Shown here: piece after piece, positions 11,301 to 21,300 of the stretch
Layout of the letters: each line of letters starts with the position of its first letter
Numbering within the stretch: the first letter of the stretch is position 1
Source of the DNA: Stomorhina lunata
Taxonomy: Eukaryota > Arthropoda > Insecta > Diptera > Rhiniidae
Length of the DNA: 64,000 nt
Assembly (NCBI GenBank): GCA_933228675.1
Contig: OW121742.1
Coordinates: forward strand, 107,028,940 to 107,092,939
Direction: 5' to 3'
The notes under the pieces: model-generated
What the model saw: the letters and a program-made list of their open reading frames with translations, nothing else
Database searches by the model: none
What the model was told of the DNA's origin: nothing
Position numbers and translations under genes: made by a program

Positions 11301-12147
11301 TGAAGGGAAATTTCTAAAATCTCTTTATTTTTTTTTTTGTTTTTAACATAAATTTGTCTTCATCCTTCTTTTCAGATATCGCAGTGGCAGCGAAGATGCC
11401 GACGATTTGGAAAGTCCCGATACTCCTCATATGCCTAATCACTCTACCCCCTTTAGCTTATCTTATCGCGGCATCGGTCATTATGTCATTGAACTGGGCA
11501 ATCCCAGTGAATTTGTCTCCACAGCCGCAGCCACAGATGCTGCTTTGCGTATAGCCAGCGATATTATAGGCTCAACACTAGCCCATGCCGATGAACTGAC
11601 ACGATCGGCTAGCAATAACACGGAACCTTCAACATCAAGTATCTACAATCAAACGGCACAACAACAGCAAACAATAAGCAATCATGAGGCCACATCTTCT
11701 TCCTCATCTGGTGAGCTAACATTAAATGATCTAACCCTTAATCCACACTTACAAACAACAGCAACAACAACCACACCATCCGATACTTTGTCGTCAACGT
11801 CAGACACTGCTGTTACTACCATGGCCACCGCTGGCGGTATGCCTTTATTAACGAATACTAGTTTAAGCGGCAGTGGTGGTGCTGGTCTCTCGCGTGAACG
11901 TGGCAGTCGTGAGTTGCTAGGGGCTGCCGAAGATCTTCTCGGTGCCACTCAACGTGTTATAGCTTCCGCTGATCAGCCTACCATAGACTTATTCGAACAG
12001 ACTTTAAATGATTTTCATGCTTTGACTTTGCGTAACATTAACGATTCTAGCGATGAGGATAATGAAACGGGTCAGCAAACACTTCCAAACCATCCTCCTA
12101 CAGGCCCAAGGTCTTCTTCTCATTCTTATAATCAGGAAAATCCATAA
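8246..12147 (+). CDS. Iduna: Iduna / RNF146-type PAR-directed E3 ubiquitin ligase, 3' part, long isoform
   Basis: Coding exons are 8246-8399, 9567-9843 and 11376-12147 (1203 nt in frame, 400 residues plus stop). The first carries the end of the RING finger (RCAMCRREIPPEFLDHP, the last Cys-x2-Cys pair) and the start of the WWE domain (YQWFYEGRNG). The second completes WWE (GWWQYDDRTSQDLEEAFKKG, then YVYIVDFDAMIQQ, CRRVKRD and PKKGVAGLR). The third is a Ser/Thr/Gln-rich tail of about 257 residues ending in an acidic patch. This is the domain order of RNF146, whose WWE domain binds iso-ADP-ribose in poly(ADP-ribose) chains and whose RING then ubiquitinates the modified protein (tankyrase and Axin are known targets). 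Splice sites are canonical and phases match (phase 1, then phase 2). The exon with the first RING cysteines and the start codon is not visible upstream. Identification is strong; the exact N-terminus is unknown. Confidence 0.92.
8632..9161 (+). CDS. Iduna: Iduna alternative terminal exon: acidic-insert WWE half with its own stop
   Basis: Joined to 8246-8399 this gives 684 nt in frame (227 residues visible plus stop). It starts GWWAYEKRNAAEIEQAFSKM, then has a Lys/Asp/Glu-rich insert of about 55 residues (roughly 8700-8860). It then returns to the WWE fold with NMYTIDFQNMVQY, YRKRKICRAKG and PAKGVAGL, and ends in a basic tail with a stop at 9159-9161. Residues lining the iso-ADP-ribose pocket in RNF146 appear kept (Tyr in MYTIDF, Gln in MVQY, the Arg run, the Lys of AKGVAGL). 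One extra Gly precedes WW compared with the other version. An AATAAA at 9381 supports a separate 3' end. Alternative use is inferred from matching splice phase and duplicate homology; no transcript data are available here. Confidence 0.82.
9381..9386 (+). other. Poly(A) signal for the short Iduna isoform
   Basis: AATAAA about 220 nt after the stop at 9161 and before the next acceptor at 9566. The intervening 9162-9380 would be 3' UTR of the short form and intron of the long form. Confidence 0.5.
9567..9843 (+). CDS. Iduna: Iduna exon: canonical second half of WWE
   Basis: The acceptor TTTAAG ends at 9566 and the donor GTGAGT starts at 9844. It enters in phase 1, as exon 8632 does, so either can follow 8399. 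The sequence GWWQYDDRTSQDLEEAFKKG is close to the vertebrate RNF146 WWE. It leaves in phase 2 after YQRRQN and continues RYRSGSEDADD in the next exon. Confidence 0.9.
9860..11310 (-). repeat. Palindromic satellite array 1 (about 33-bp unit), inside the Iduna intron
   Basis: About 43 head-to-tail units of a perfect or near-perfect palindrome, AAGGAAATTTT-C-AAAATTTCCTT, separated by an A/T spacer TATTTTTATAT. Each unit can fold into a hairpin with an 11-bp stem. The spacer reads as the reverse complement of that in arrays 2-5, so this array is in the opposite orientation. The open frame at 10603-10863 on the minus strand is an artefact of the repeat (ILKISLYKNKE units). Confidence 0.95.
11376..12147 (+). 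CDS. Iduna: Iduna last exon: low-complexity C-terminal tail
   Basis: The acceptor TTCTTTTCAG ends at 11375 and the stop TAA is at 12145-12147. The tail has runs of Thr, Ser, Gln and Asn, a Gly-rich stretch (SGSGGAGLSRERGS) and two conserved-looking helical pieces (LLGAAEDLLGATQRVIASAD and IDLFEQTLNDFHALTLRNIN), then DSSDEDNE. RNF146 tails are likewise Ser/acid-rich and poorly conserved. Confidence 0.88.
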
Positions 12148-12764
12148 TCTTAACTCCCCAAAAACTCTCTACTTCGTACTTAAAACGAATTAAAACAAAA
12201 TAACTATTTAATAAATTAAAAAAAAGCGTAAAGAAAAGTATTCCTTAAATTAATCAATTGCAATAAAACAATAAAAATTTAAATCTTAAATAATAAATAT
12301 TAAAACAAAACAAATATTTACTGTAAAACGAAATAAGCGAAATTTAAATAGAGACAACAACAAAAAACAGACCAGACGTTCCTTAATTATTAAACAAAAG
12401 AAATTTAAACAAAACATCAAACAAAAAAAAAACTATATACTACCGAGATTAGAAATCACTTAAAATACCATAACAGTATAAAAATCAAAAGAAATTTAAA
12501 TATATTACAAAACAAATTAAAACGCTTTTTCTAATTTATAAAACATAACATTAAAGTAATTAAATCATATTTTATTTAAACAAACGCAAACAACATTCAT
12601 TTAGTTTTAAAAATAACGGCTCCATTTAATTAGAATTAAATTTAAGCCCTAAAGTATGCAATGCTTTTTTTTGGTTGCTTTATTTAACAGAACTGTGAAA
12701 TAATTGAAACTTTCAAAAGGAAATTTTGAAATTTATCTTTGAAAAAGAATGTTTTGAATATACC
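12148..12764 (+). other. Probable Iduna 3' UTR
   Basis: A-rich non-coding sequence after the stop. AATAAA hexamers occur at 12262 and 12271, among several others, so cleavage could be about 130-170 nt after the stop. Confidence 0.5.
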
Positions 12765-13349
12765 GGGTTATCCATTTTGCGGTTTCAAAAGTGAACGTCA
12801 ATAAAAAACATATAAAATATTTTTTTTGTCATGATATTTCTTTTCTATTATAAAGTTTAAACGTTGACATTATGTGAAAAACGCTACATCATTTAATGAC
12901 GCGAAATGTTGCAAGCATTGATACTTTTGAGATAATTTTCGACCGATTTTTTACACATATTGGGCGGTATTTAAGCCATAACTTGACGAATGTTGGTTTT
13001 TAAGTGTTCAAGAGTTAAAGGCTTATCTGCATAAACACGGTCTTTCGCGTAGCCCAACAAAAAAGTCGAATGGTGAAAAATTGCATGATCTTGGTGGCCA
13101 ATTGATATCGCCACGAGGAAAAGTTACGCGGTCAGGAAATGTCTCTTGCAATAAAGCAATATTTGCTCCACATATTCTCTAAGTCGTATTCTTCAATAGC
13201 AGGCAAAAAAAAAGTCGCTTATCATATGACCATAACGCTCCAAATTCATGGAATCGACACATTCGGGTCTTCGGCAACACTTTCACTTACAGCTGCGTTA
13301 TTTTCGGTGGAATGAGCGTAATGAGCCTTAGAGTATTTGTAACCGCTCC

Positions 13350-14620
13350 TTCTTCTTCGTTGTGCCAGTATTGGTATAACCGGTGCCCTTAAAAGCACAC
13401 CTCAAGCAGCCCTAGACATCATGCTGTCGTTATACCCCCTTGATATCTTCATTAAGGGGATGGCTATGAGAAGTCTAGTAAGGCTGTACGAGGCGGGTAT
13501 GCTTAGGTTTAGGCATGTGGGACACTCCAGTATTCTGAGCTTAACAGGCTCCCGGGGCTTGGAGTCAGGTCTACCACGATCTGACTATTTAGTCAAGGAA
13601 CTACTGTTCAGCTCAGCTCCAGAGATCGTAATCCCCGAAAGATCCGACTGGAATGGGCAAACAGCACTTTTTCAAGGCTTTTCGATCTTCACGGATGGAT
13701 CAAAAATGGATTGCGGGACTGGTTCTGGAGTTTTCCTGTGGGATCAAAATATTATGAAATCCTTTAGACTCGCGGATGAGTGAAGTGTCTTCCAGGCAGA
13801 GATTTTTGCCATTTGGAAGGCTACAGAGCTCATTCAGGGTCTTATAGCTGTTAACAGTGATTTGACAATTTATGTCGATAGCCAGGCCGCGCTCAAGGCG
13901 TTGCGGGGTTATAGGGTTACCTCCAAATTAGTCAAAAAATGTAGGATAGCTCTTCATGAGCTATCACTTTGCTATAGGATTAGATTGTGCTGGGTTCCGG
14001 GTCATTGTGACATCGTTGGCAACGAAGTTGCGGACGAAGTTGCCAGACATGGCTCAAGTCTAGACTTAAGCCAAAGAGTGTTGGATTTGGCTCCGCCTAT
14101 CTGTCACTTTTATCTAGGCATTAAGTCCTGGACTAGTCTAAATAGGTCAAGCTTAGGAAGATGTATAGGGTTCCTTACGGGACATTGGGCCTTAAATTCG
14201 AGGCTACATAGGTGGGATAGCAGCATTTTAGACCTCTGCAGACTATGTCTAGATGAGGATTCGTCCGAGTCGGTGGAACACATTCTCTGTCACTGTCCAA
14301 GGCTGCAAAACCTAAGACTTAAACTTCTAGGCAGCAGATTCCTTGCTGACCTACAGGATCTACAACAGTGTAGGTTAATTGATATTGTAGGGTTCATCAC
14401 GGGTCTCAACTGGCCTAGATAGGGCAGTCTTCTCTTCAACTCTCTACTACCTTTCTCTTTCCCTATCTTCATTCTTTCTTTTCTCCCTCTCTGTTAAAGG
14501 ATCACAATGGATCCCTGGGCTCTCCGAGTGTAGGTGTCTTTGACACCTCCTTTATTACCTAACCTAACCTTCTTCTTCTTCTGTTATCCTTGACTCCCAG
14601 TGGATCATAGGGCGGATGAA
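13350..14620 (+). mobile_element. 5'-truncated non-LTR retrotransposon nested in the mariner element
   Basis: A 1271-bp insertion flanked on both sides by the 12-bp direct repeat TGTAACCGCTCC (13338-13349 and 14621-14632), a sequence that fits the mariner transposase frame (ETGAVT). It carries the end of a reverse transcriptase and a full RNase H domain on the plus strand. Everything upstream of the RT end is missing, as expected from incomplete target-primed reverse transcription. Its 3' terminal sequence (GTTATCCTTGACTCCCAGT plus about 20 bp) also occurs alone at 14698 and 62967. Confidence 0.8.
13357..14422 (+). pseudogene. Non-LTR retrotransposon ORF2 fragment: RT end, RNase H, zinc-knuckle-like tail
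   Basis: The frame begins ASIGITGALKSTPQAALDIM, the usual link after reverse transcriptase. RNase H follows with catalytic-type motifs FTDGSKM (about 13690), AEIFAIWKATELI (13800), IYVDSQAALKAL (13870) and WVPGHCDIVGNEVADEVA (14000). The C-terminal part has CRLC...VEHILCHCPRL, a Cys/His motif typical of these elements, and ends at a stop at 14420-14422. A TGA at 13781-13783 interrupts the domain between the first and second acidic motifs (ADE-stop-SVFQAE), so it is a broken copy. RNase H in the ORF points to I-, LOA- or related clades; I cannot choose between them. Confidence 0.88.
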
Positions 14621-14697
14621 TGTAACCGCTCCAGTCTCTTCAAATTTCTTCACAATTTTGCCAATTGCTTGCGTAGTTGGATGATTATGTAAACCAT

Positions 14698-14736
14698 TCT
14701 TCTGTTATCCTTGACTCCCAGTTGAGCATAGGGCCT
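14698..14736 (+). mobile_element. 39-bp micro-insertion of a retrotransposon 3' end
   Basis: TCTTCTGTTATCCTTGACTC and the 19 bases after it lie inside the mariner N-terminal region and are flanked by CCAT (14694-14697 and 14737-14740). Removing it restores the mariner reading ...GDYGLHN-like. It matches the end of the nested element at about 14575-14614. The four-base duplication is short, so the boundaries are less certain than for the copy at 62967. Confidence 0.5.
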
Positions 14737-14945
14737 CCATAATCTCCTCTTAAAGCCTGATATGTGGCTGTTGCAGAATCACAATTTTAGTATCATGTTT
14801 TGATAATTTTTATGCGTTGTGTGATACTTTAGCGATCCATTTTCGTCAGACTTTCAACTGAAAAGAAAAAAATTCGTTTAACAACTTAGTTTGAAAGAAG
14901 TCGAATTCCAGTTCTATACTTTTGAAACCACAAAATGAATAACCC

Positions 14946-15234
14946 TTTTTTTGTACAAAAGTTCAGCAAATTTTCCATTAAAAAAGTTTAGCAAAGTTTT
15001 CTTTAAAAATTAGCAAATTTTCAAAATTTCCCTGTAAATATAAGTTATTCAAAAAATGTAATTTTTTAATAATTCCCTCACAAAAATAAGGAAATTTTAA
15101 ATATTCCCTTTTAACTCTTTAATACCAAAATGGAAACCATGCACAACTTAAATAATTAAATTTTTAATATTTGTTTTAAAATCCCTTTATTTAAGTTTAG
15201 TTTAATGAGCGCTTAGGAGTGGTATTTTATTTTG
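14946..15234. other. No gene; a few degraded satellite units
   Basis: Scattered GGAAATTTT/AAAATTTCC pieces near 15000-15110 are outliers of the palindromic satellite. Nothing else is recognised. Confidence 0.5.
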
Positions 15235-15537
15235 GAACCTCAGTTGCCTTGTCAAGTATTAATCATATTGTAGATGGAAACTAAAAACTCCCGGTTGTTG
15301 AAATAACATATAACTGACAACTACAATAGACTCTTGTTCCCATCTACAATATGATTTATAATTGACCAGGCAACTGATAACCGATAACAGAACCTCAGTT
15401 GCCTTGTCAATTATTAATCATATTGTAGATGGCAACTATAAATTCCCGGTTGCTGAAATAACCTATAACTGACAACTACAATGGACACTTGTTGCCGTCT
15501 ACAATCTGGTAAATAATTGAAAACGCAACTGAGGTTC
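15235..15537. mobile_element. Fold-back MITE-like element, two copies head to tail
   Basis: Each of two copies (about 15235-15390 and 15391-15537) begins AACCTCAGTTGCCTTGTCAA and contains ATCATATTGTAGATGG. Each then has the inverted form (CATCTACAATATGATTTATA or TCTACAATCTGGTAAATAAT) and ends with a GCAACTGAGGTTC-type sequence. Each copy can therefore fold on itself along most of its length. No coding capacity. Confidence 0.65.
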
Positions 15538-15800
15538 TTTTATCTGTTATTTGTTGTCATTTTGGCAATTGGCAACACAATTTAAGTTGAGCTGCAATAC
15601 ACTTTCAAGCCATAAAATTCGGTCGAGCCATAAGTTAACAAGGTACATCGTTATAGGCTTGTTCATATAATCCTCAAACCAGAATTTGGAACGGGAACTC
15701 AATTGTGTGATTTTTTGGTAACTTCGGATTGATTTGGGTAGTTTCGTTATTGGAAGGGAACACAACCTTAATGTATTGATAAAATTCCATCAAACTTATG
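15538..15800. other. Unassigned stretch with a 72-codon minus-strand frame
   Basis: The frame at 15547-15765 has no recognised motif and no splice context. I do not call it a gene. Confidence 0.4.
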
Positions 15801-15804
15801 TATA

Positions 15805-17365
15805 CACAATTTTGAAAATTTCCTTTTTCAAATAAGAAAATTTCCTATTTCAAATAAGAAAATGTTCTTGAAGGAAATTTAAAAATTTCTTTATGAAAAT
15901 AAAGAAATTTTAAAAATTTCCCTATAAAAATAATTTAATTTTAAAATGTCTCACAAAAATAATGAAATTTCTAAAATTTCCCTATAATAAGGAAATTTTA
16001 AAAATTACCCTAGAAAAATATGTGATTTTTTTAAATTTTTATGTAGAAATATAAAAATTTTGGAAATTTCCCTATAACAAATATGGGAATTTTGAAAACT
16101 TTCCTGAAAAAAAAAAATTTAATTTTCCTATAAAAATAATTTAATTTTGAAAATTTGCCAACAAAAATAATGAAATTTCTTAAAATTTCCCTATAAAAAT
16201 AAGGCATTTTGAAAATTTTCCCTATAAAAATAAGAGAATGTTTAAAACTTCCCTATTAAAATAAGGAAATTTTGAAAATTTCGCTATAAAAATAAGGAAA
16301 TTTTGAAAATTTCCCTGTAAAAGTGAGAAAATTTAAAAAATTTTCCTACAAAAATAAGGAAATTTTGAAAATTTCCATATAAAAATTAAGAAATTTTAAA
16401 AATAAAAAATTTTGAAAATTTGTCCACAAAAATAATGAAATTTCTTAAAATTTTCCTATAAAAATATGTAATTTCGGAAATTTTGTTATAAAAAGGGAAA
16501 TTCCCTATAAAAAAAGGAAATTTTAAAAATGTTCCTATAAAAATAATTTAAACTTGAAAACTTCCCTATAAAAATAAGGAAATTTTAAAAATTTCCTTAT
16601 AAAAATAAGGAAATTTTAAAAATTTTCCTATAAAAAAAGGAAATTTGAAAATTTTCCTATAAAAATAAGGATATTTTAAAAATTTCCCTATACAAATAAG
16701 AACATTTTTAAAATTTTCCTATAAAAATAATGAAGTGTTTCCTTATTAAAATAAGGAAATTTTGAAAATTTCTCTACAAAAATAAGGAAATTTTGAAAAT
16801 TTCCCTGCAAAAATGAGAAAGTTTTAAAAATTTCTCTGAGGAAATGAGGAAATTTTGAAATTTCCATATAAAAAAAAAAGAAATTTAACAAAAAATAAAT
16901 TTTGAAAATTTGCCACCAAAAATAATGAAATTTATAAAAATTTCTCTATAAAAATATATAATTTCGGAAATTTTCTTATAAAAAAAGGAAATTGGGAAAA
17001 TTCAAACCAAAATAAGGAAATTTTGGAAGCTTCCCTATAAAAATAATTTAATTTTGAAAATTTTCCCACAAAAATAATGAAATTTCTTAATTTTCCCTAT
17101 AAAAATAAGGAAATTTTGAAAATTTCCCTATAAAAATAAGGAAATTTTAAAAATGTTCCTATAAAAATAATATTAATTTTAAAATTTTCCTACAAATATA
17201 ATAAAATTTCTAAAATTTTAAAGTATATAATTTCGAAAATTTTCTTATAAAAATATGAAAATTAAAAAAATTCCCTATAAAGATAAGAAAATTTTGAAAA
17301 TTTCCCTATAAAAATATATATATTGTTAAAATTTGTATGTAAAAATATAGAAATTTTGAAAATTT
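15805..17365 (+). repeat. Palindromic satellite array 2 (about 31-bp unit, degenerate)
   Basis: About 50 units of the form CCCTATAAAAATAAGGAAATTTTGAAAATTT, with many substitutions and small indels. The palindromic core GGAAATTTT-n-AAAATTTCC and the TATAAAAATA spacer mark it as the same family as arrays 1 and 3-5. Confidence 0.92.
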
Positions 17366-17731
17366 CTTTATTAAAATAATTTTGAAATTTTCAGTATAAA
17401 AATAAATAATTTCGAAGGTTTTTCTATAAAATAAGAAATTTTTGATAATTTTTCTTTGTTTAAATTTATTTTTGCTTTATTTCCTTTTATTTTGTTTTCA
17501 CTTTTTTCGTTTTTTATTTAATTTTTCATTTAATTTTTCCATTTTATTCTTTATTAAAATAATTTTGAAATTTTCAGTATAAAAATAAATAATTTCGAAG
17601 GTTTTTCTATAAAATAAGAAATTTTTGATAATTTTTCTTTGTTTAAATTTATTTTTGCTTTATTTCCTTTTATTTTGTTTTCACTTTTTTCGTTTTTTAT
17701 TTAATTTTTCATTTAATTTTTCCATTTTATT
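17366..17731 (+). repeat. Perfect 183-bp tandem duplication
   Basis: The segment starting CTTTATTAAAATAATTTTGA at 17366 is repeated without any visible difference from 17549. It consists of the edge of satellite array 2 plus T-rich single-copy sequence, so the duplication is recent and independent of the array. Confidence 0.9.
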
Positions 17732-18166
17732 TTCTAGATTACAAACGCTCTTCCGATTTTCTTCTCTCCTTGAAATATATTTTAAAAAATTGTGTTTTAG
17801 ACATCTACGAATTTTATCGAAATCTCTTGTTACCCTCAAAATATCAAAACGATTAGAAAAATGCAACGCATTTCCAAAATTCACTCATCTCTAAGTATCT
17901 CAAATCACACGCTAAGAAATTCGTAAGTTTTTTTTTTGTTAAAATTTCAATAATTCATTCTTCATTTTCAAAATTTGTTTACTTTTTGACAATAACTAAA
18001 CAAAATTCTTCAATCATTCCATTCGAACCTCTCTTACTACCTCTTAGATGTTTTAAAGGAAAATGTTTTGAAATATTTCCACTAAAACTGATTCATTATT
18101 TCATGAATTTCCTTTTCATTTTGGTTAATTTTTCCACTTTTTCTAAGACTAATTTCATCCTTTGAT
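17732..18166. other. AT-rich sequence without recognised features
   Basis: Overlapping open frames on both strands (17625-17894) are T-rich or A-rich with no domain. Nothing else is seen. Confidence 0.45.
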
Positions 18167-18456
18167 CAAAGACTAGGAAATATAAAGATATTGCACTCCA
18201 AACATTAGTTTTCTGTCAAAAGTGAAATTCAAGCGGATAAAGAACAATGAAAAACACATAAACGCACAAGCAAACATACATTTCATGAGCACGTGTGTGT
18301 GCCTTAGCTTTCTCTCATTGGATAATCGCGTCCCCATTAGTTGTTTCTGAATTAGAGTAAAAGCGATATACTCTCTTTTTTATGGGTCTTATCAAAAGTA
18401 CCACAGGGCAAATCAATGTATGAAAGTGCAATAACTTAATATTATAGAGTCTTTGC
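18167..18456. mobile_element. MITE, short intact-looking copy (290 bp)
   Basis: It runs from CAAAGACTAGGAAATATA to ATTATAGAGTCTTTGC, with inverted repeats reaching inward through TTGCACTCCAAACATT and its partner AATGTATGAAAGTGCAA. The body matches 7556-7892 (CATTTCATGAGCACGTGTGT, GGATAATCG, TACTCTCTTTTTTATGGG). This is probably the basic form of the element also found at 6898. Confidence 0.65.
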
Positions 18457-19010
18457 TTTGATGTTGCATGTGGTCATAATTTCCATTCATTTCATTTTCT
18501 TTATTTAGTTCAATTATTAAAAATTCGATCTCTGGTCCTAAACAGTTCACCCCATTTTCTTTCACTTTAATTTAATTTTGTTGCTCCCATTTTTATAAGT
18601 ATTTCAATATTTTAATTTTATTTTAGTTTCGTGCTTTTCAAAATTTTCTAGATTCATAAGCCAGTGCCAAAGGGTACCCTTCTATTATTAAGAATATTAT
18701 CTTGATTTAAACTTTAAGTGAATATGTATTTTTAACATAAATAAATAATAGTTCTTAATAATTAAGTATTAACAAAAAAATGTATGTATTTATAAACAAA
18801 ATTTAGTTTAATTGTTTTTCTTAAAAAATTAGTTTTTAATCTTTCATTTGCAATAATAAAAGGCTAAAAATATATTAATATTTAAAACTATAAAGAGTTT
18901 GATTTAATTTATGCCATATATTCAAATAAGGACAAAACCGATTTTCACTTAAGTCTAACTGTATCCTCCTTTAGACCCTCCCTTGTCGAATTACTTATCT
19001 TTCCTTATTT
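18457..19010. other. AT-rich sequence, nothing recognised
   Basis: No open frame with a domain, no repeat family and no RNA signature seen. Confidence 0.45.
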
Positions 19011-19014
19011 TTTG

Positions 19015-20840
19015 ACCTAAGTTCTAAAATTTCCTTATAAAATAAAAAAATTTTAAAGATTTCTCTATAAAAATAGGGGAGTTTTAAAAATTTCCCCAAA
19101 TTCTAAAAATTCCTTATTAAAATAAGGAAATTTTGAAAAATTCCCTATAGAAATAAGGAATTTTTGAAAATTTCCCTATGAAAATAAGGAAATTTTGAAA
19201 ACTGTCCTATAAAAATAAGGAAATTTGGAAAATTTCGCTATAAAAATAAGGAAATTTTGAAAATTTCCCTATAAAAATAAGGAAATTTTGAAAATTTCCC
19301 TATAAAAATAAGGAAATTTTGAAAATAAAAATGAGATAATTTTGAAAATTTTACTAGAAAAATAAATAAATTTTGTAAATTTTCCTTTAAAAATAAGGAT
19401 ATTTTCAAAATTTCCTTAAAAAAATAAGGAAAATTTCCCTATGAAAATAAGAAAATTTTGAAAATTGTCCTATAAAAATAAGGAAATTTGGAAAATTTCG
19501 CTATAAAAATAAGGAAATTTTGAAAATTTCCCTATAAAAATAAGGAAGTTTTGAAAATTTCCCTATAAAAATAAGGAAATTTTGAAAATTTCCTTATAGA
19601 AATAAGGAATTTTTAAAAATTTCCCTATGAAAATAAGGAAATTTTGCAAATTTCCCTATAAAAATAAGATAATTTTAAAAATTTTCCTATAAAAATAAGA
19701 AATTTTTGAAAATTTCCCTATAAAAATCAGGAAATTTTGAAAATTTCCCTATAAAAATCAGGAAATTTTGAAAATTTCACTATAAAAATGAGATAATTTT
19801 GAAAATTTCCCTATAAAAATAAGGAAATTTTGTAAATTTCCCTATAAAAATAAGGAAATTTTGAAAATTTTACTAGAAAAATAAATACATTTTGTAAATT
19901 TTCCTTTAAAAATAAGGAGATTTTAAAAATTTACTTAAAAAAATAAGGAAATTTTAAAAATGTTCCTATAAAAATTGAAATTGAAAATTTCGTTGTAAAA
20001 TAAGGAAATTTTGAAAATTTCCCTATAAAAATAAGGAAATTTTGAAAATTTCCATATAAAAATAAGGAAATTTTAAAAATTTCCCTATAAAAATAAGGAA
20101 ATTTTGAAAATTTCCTTATAAAAATAAGGAATTTATAAAATTCTCCTAAAAAAATAAGGAAATTTTGGGAATAAGGAAATTTTTAAAATTTCCTTATAAA
20201 AATGAGGAAATTTCGAAAATTTCCCTGTTAAAATAAGGAAATTTTAAAAACTTATAAGAATAAGGAAATTTTGAAAATTTCCCAATGAAAATAAGGAAAT
20301 TTTGAAAATTTCCTTATGTAAAAATAAGGAAATTTTTAAAATTTCTCTATCAAAATAAGAAATTTTTAAAATTTCCCTATCAAAATTTGGAAAATTTACC
20401 TATACAAATAAGGAAATTTTGAAAATTTCTCTTTAAAAATAAGGTATTTTTAAAATTTCCCTATGAAAATGAGGAAATTTTGAAAATTTCCCTATAAAAA
20501 TAACAAAATTATATAGAAATTTTGAAAATTTTCCTATAAAAAAAAATTCATTATAAAAGTAAGGAAATTTTGAAAATTTCCTTATAAAAATAAGGAAATT
20601 TTGAAAATTTCCCTATAAAAATAAGGAAATTTTGAAAATTTCCTTGTAAAAATAAGGAAATTTTGAAAATTTCCCTATAAAAATTCCTTATTTTTGAAAT
20701 TTTGAAAATTTCCCTATAAAAATAAGGAAATTTTGAAAACTTCCCTATAAAAATAAGGAAATTTTGAAAATTTCCCTAAAAAATAAGGAAATTTTGAAAA
20801 TTATAAAAATTTCCTTTTAAAAATAAGGAAATTTTGAATA
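19015..20840 (+). repeat. Palindromic satellite array 3 (about 31-bp unit)
   Basis: About 58 units of CCCTATAAAAATAAGGAAATTTTGAAAATTT, more uniform than array 2. Blocks of several units recur (for example the GTCCTATAAAAATAAGGAAA/TTTGGAAAATTTCGC pair near 19205 and 19470), showing block duplication within the array. Confidence 0.95.
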
Positions 20841-20982
20841 TTCACAATTTTTGTTCTTTATGACCAGAGGTACAACTTTGCCTCAGAGTAAATCAAAATT
20901 GCGAACTGTTTGCTAGATATGAGCCTGAAAAAATTATAAAATTTTTTGCCCTAAATCTTTTTGGACCATTAAAAAAAGGAGG

Positions 20983-21300
20983 ATGAATGACACGGGACTT
21001 TTTATGGCTATTTTTTTTTGTGTTGCACTGTGTTATTATTCGGTAGCTTCTGTCAACTTTTTTATAAATAGTCCAATTTCTACTAGTGACCCTCTTTATA
21101 GTTCATTTTCCATTCGTATTGCTTTATACAGTCAAATTTTCATTCGTGGCTTTTTATATAGCCCAATTTCTACTCGTGGCCCTCCTTATAGTTCAATTTC
21201 CATTCGTATTGTTTTATATAGTTCGATTTTTACTCGTGGCTTTTTAAAAAGTCAAATTTTCACCTGCGGCTCTTTATATAATTCAATTAAATTTATTTAT
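20983..21300 (-). repeat. 30-bp repeat tract, reverse orientation to the 22-kb array
   Basis: About ten diverged 30-bp units (TATAGTTCAATTTCCATTCG, ATATAGCCCAATTTCTACTC and similar). These are the reverse complement of the units at 21980-24200. The frame at 20983-21354 starts with an ATG and reads SPISTRGPPYSSISIR-like repeats. It is repeat-derived, not a convincing gene. Confidence 0.75.

Larger units (their letters stand above)
12765..14945 (-). mobile_element. Mariner/Tc1-superfamily element, degenerate, split by a nested retrotransposon
   Basis: The left end begins GGGTTATCCATTTTGCGG (12765) and the right end is its inverted copy (14920-14945), with 2 differences over 26-27 bp. Minus-strand transposase pieces run from the right end (MDR, then a SITQRIKIIKT helix and a TTQAIGKIV-like helix, 14580-14850), through ENNAAVSESVAEDPNVS (near 13260-13320), to the C-terminal half (12880-13170) with DINWPPRSC, ADKPLTLEHLKTNIRQVM and CKKSVENYL. 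Frameshifts, stops and a large deletion between AEDPNVS and the second catalytic region make it inactive. The same family recurs at 25240 and 36992. Confidence 0.85.

Noticed and set aside
11682..11948. Minus-strand 88-codon ORF
   Set aside because: Antisense shadow of the last Iduna exon.
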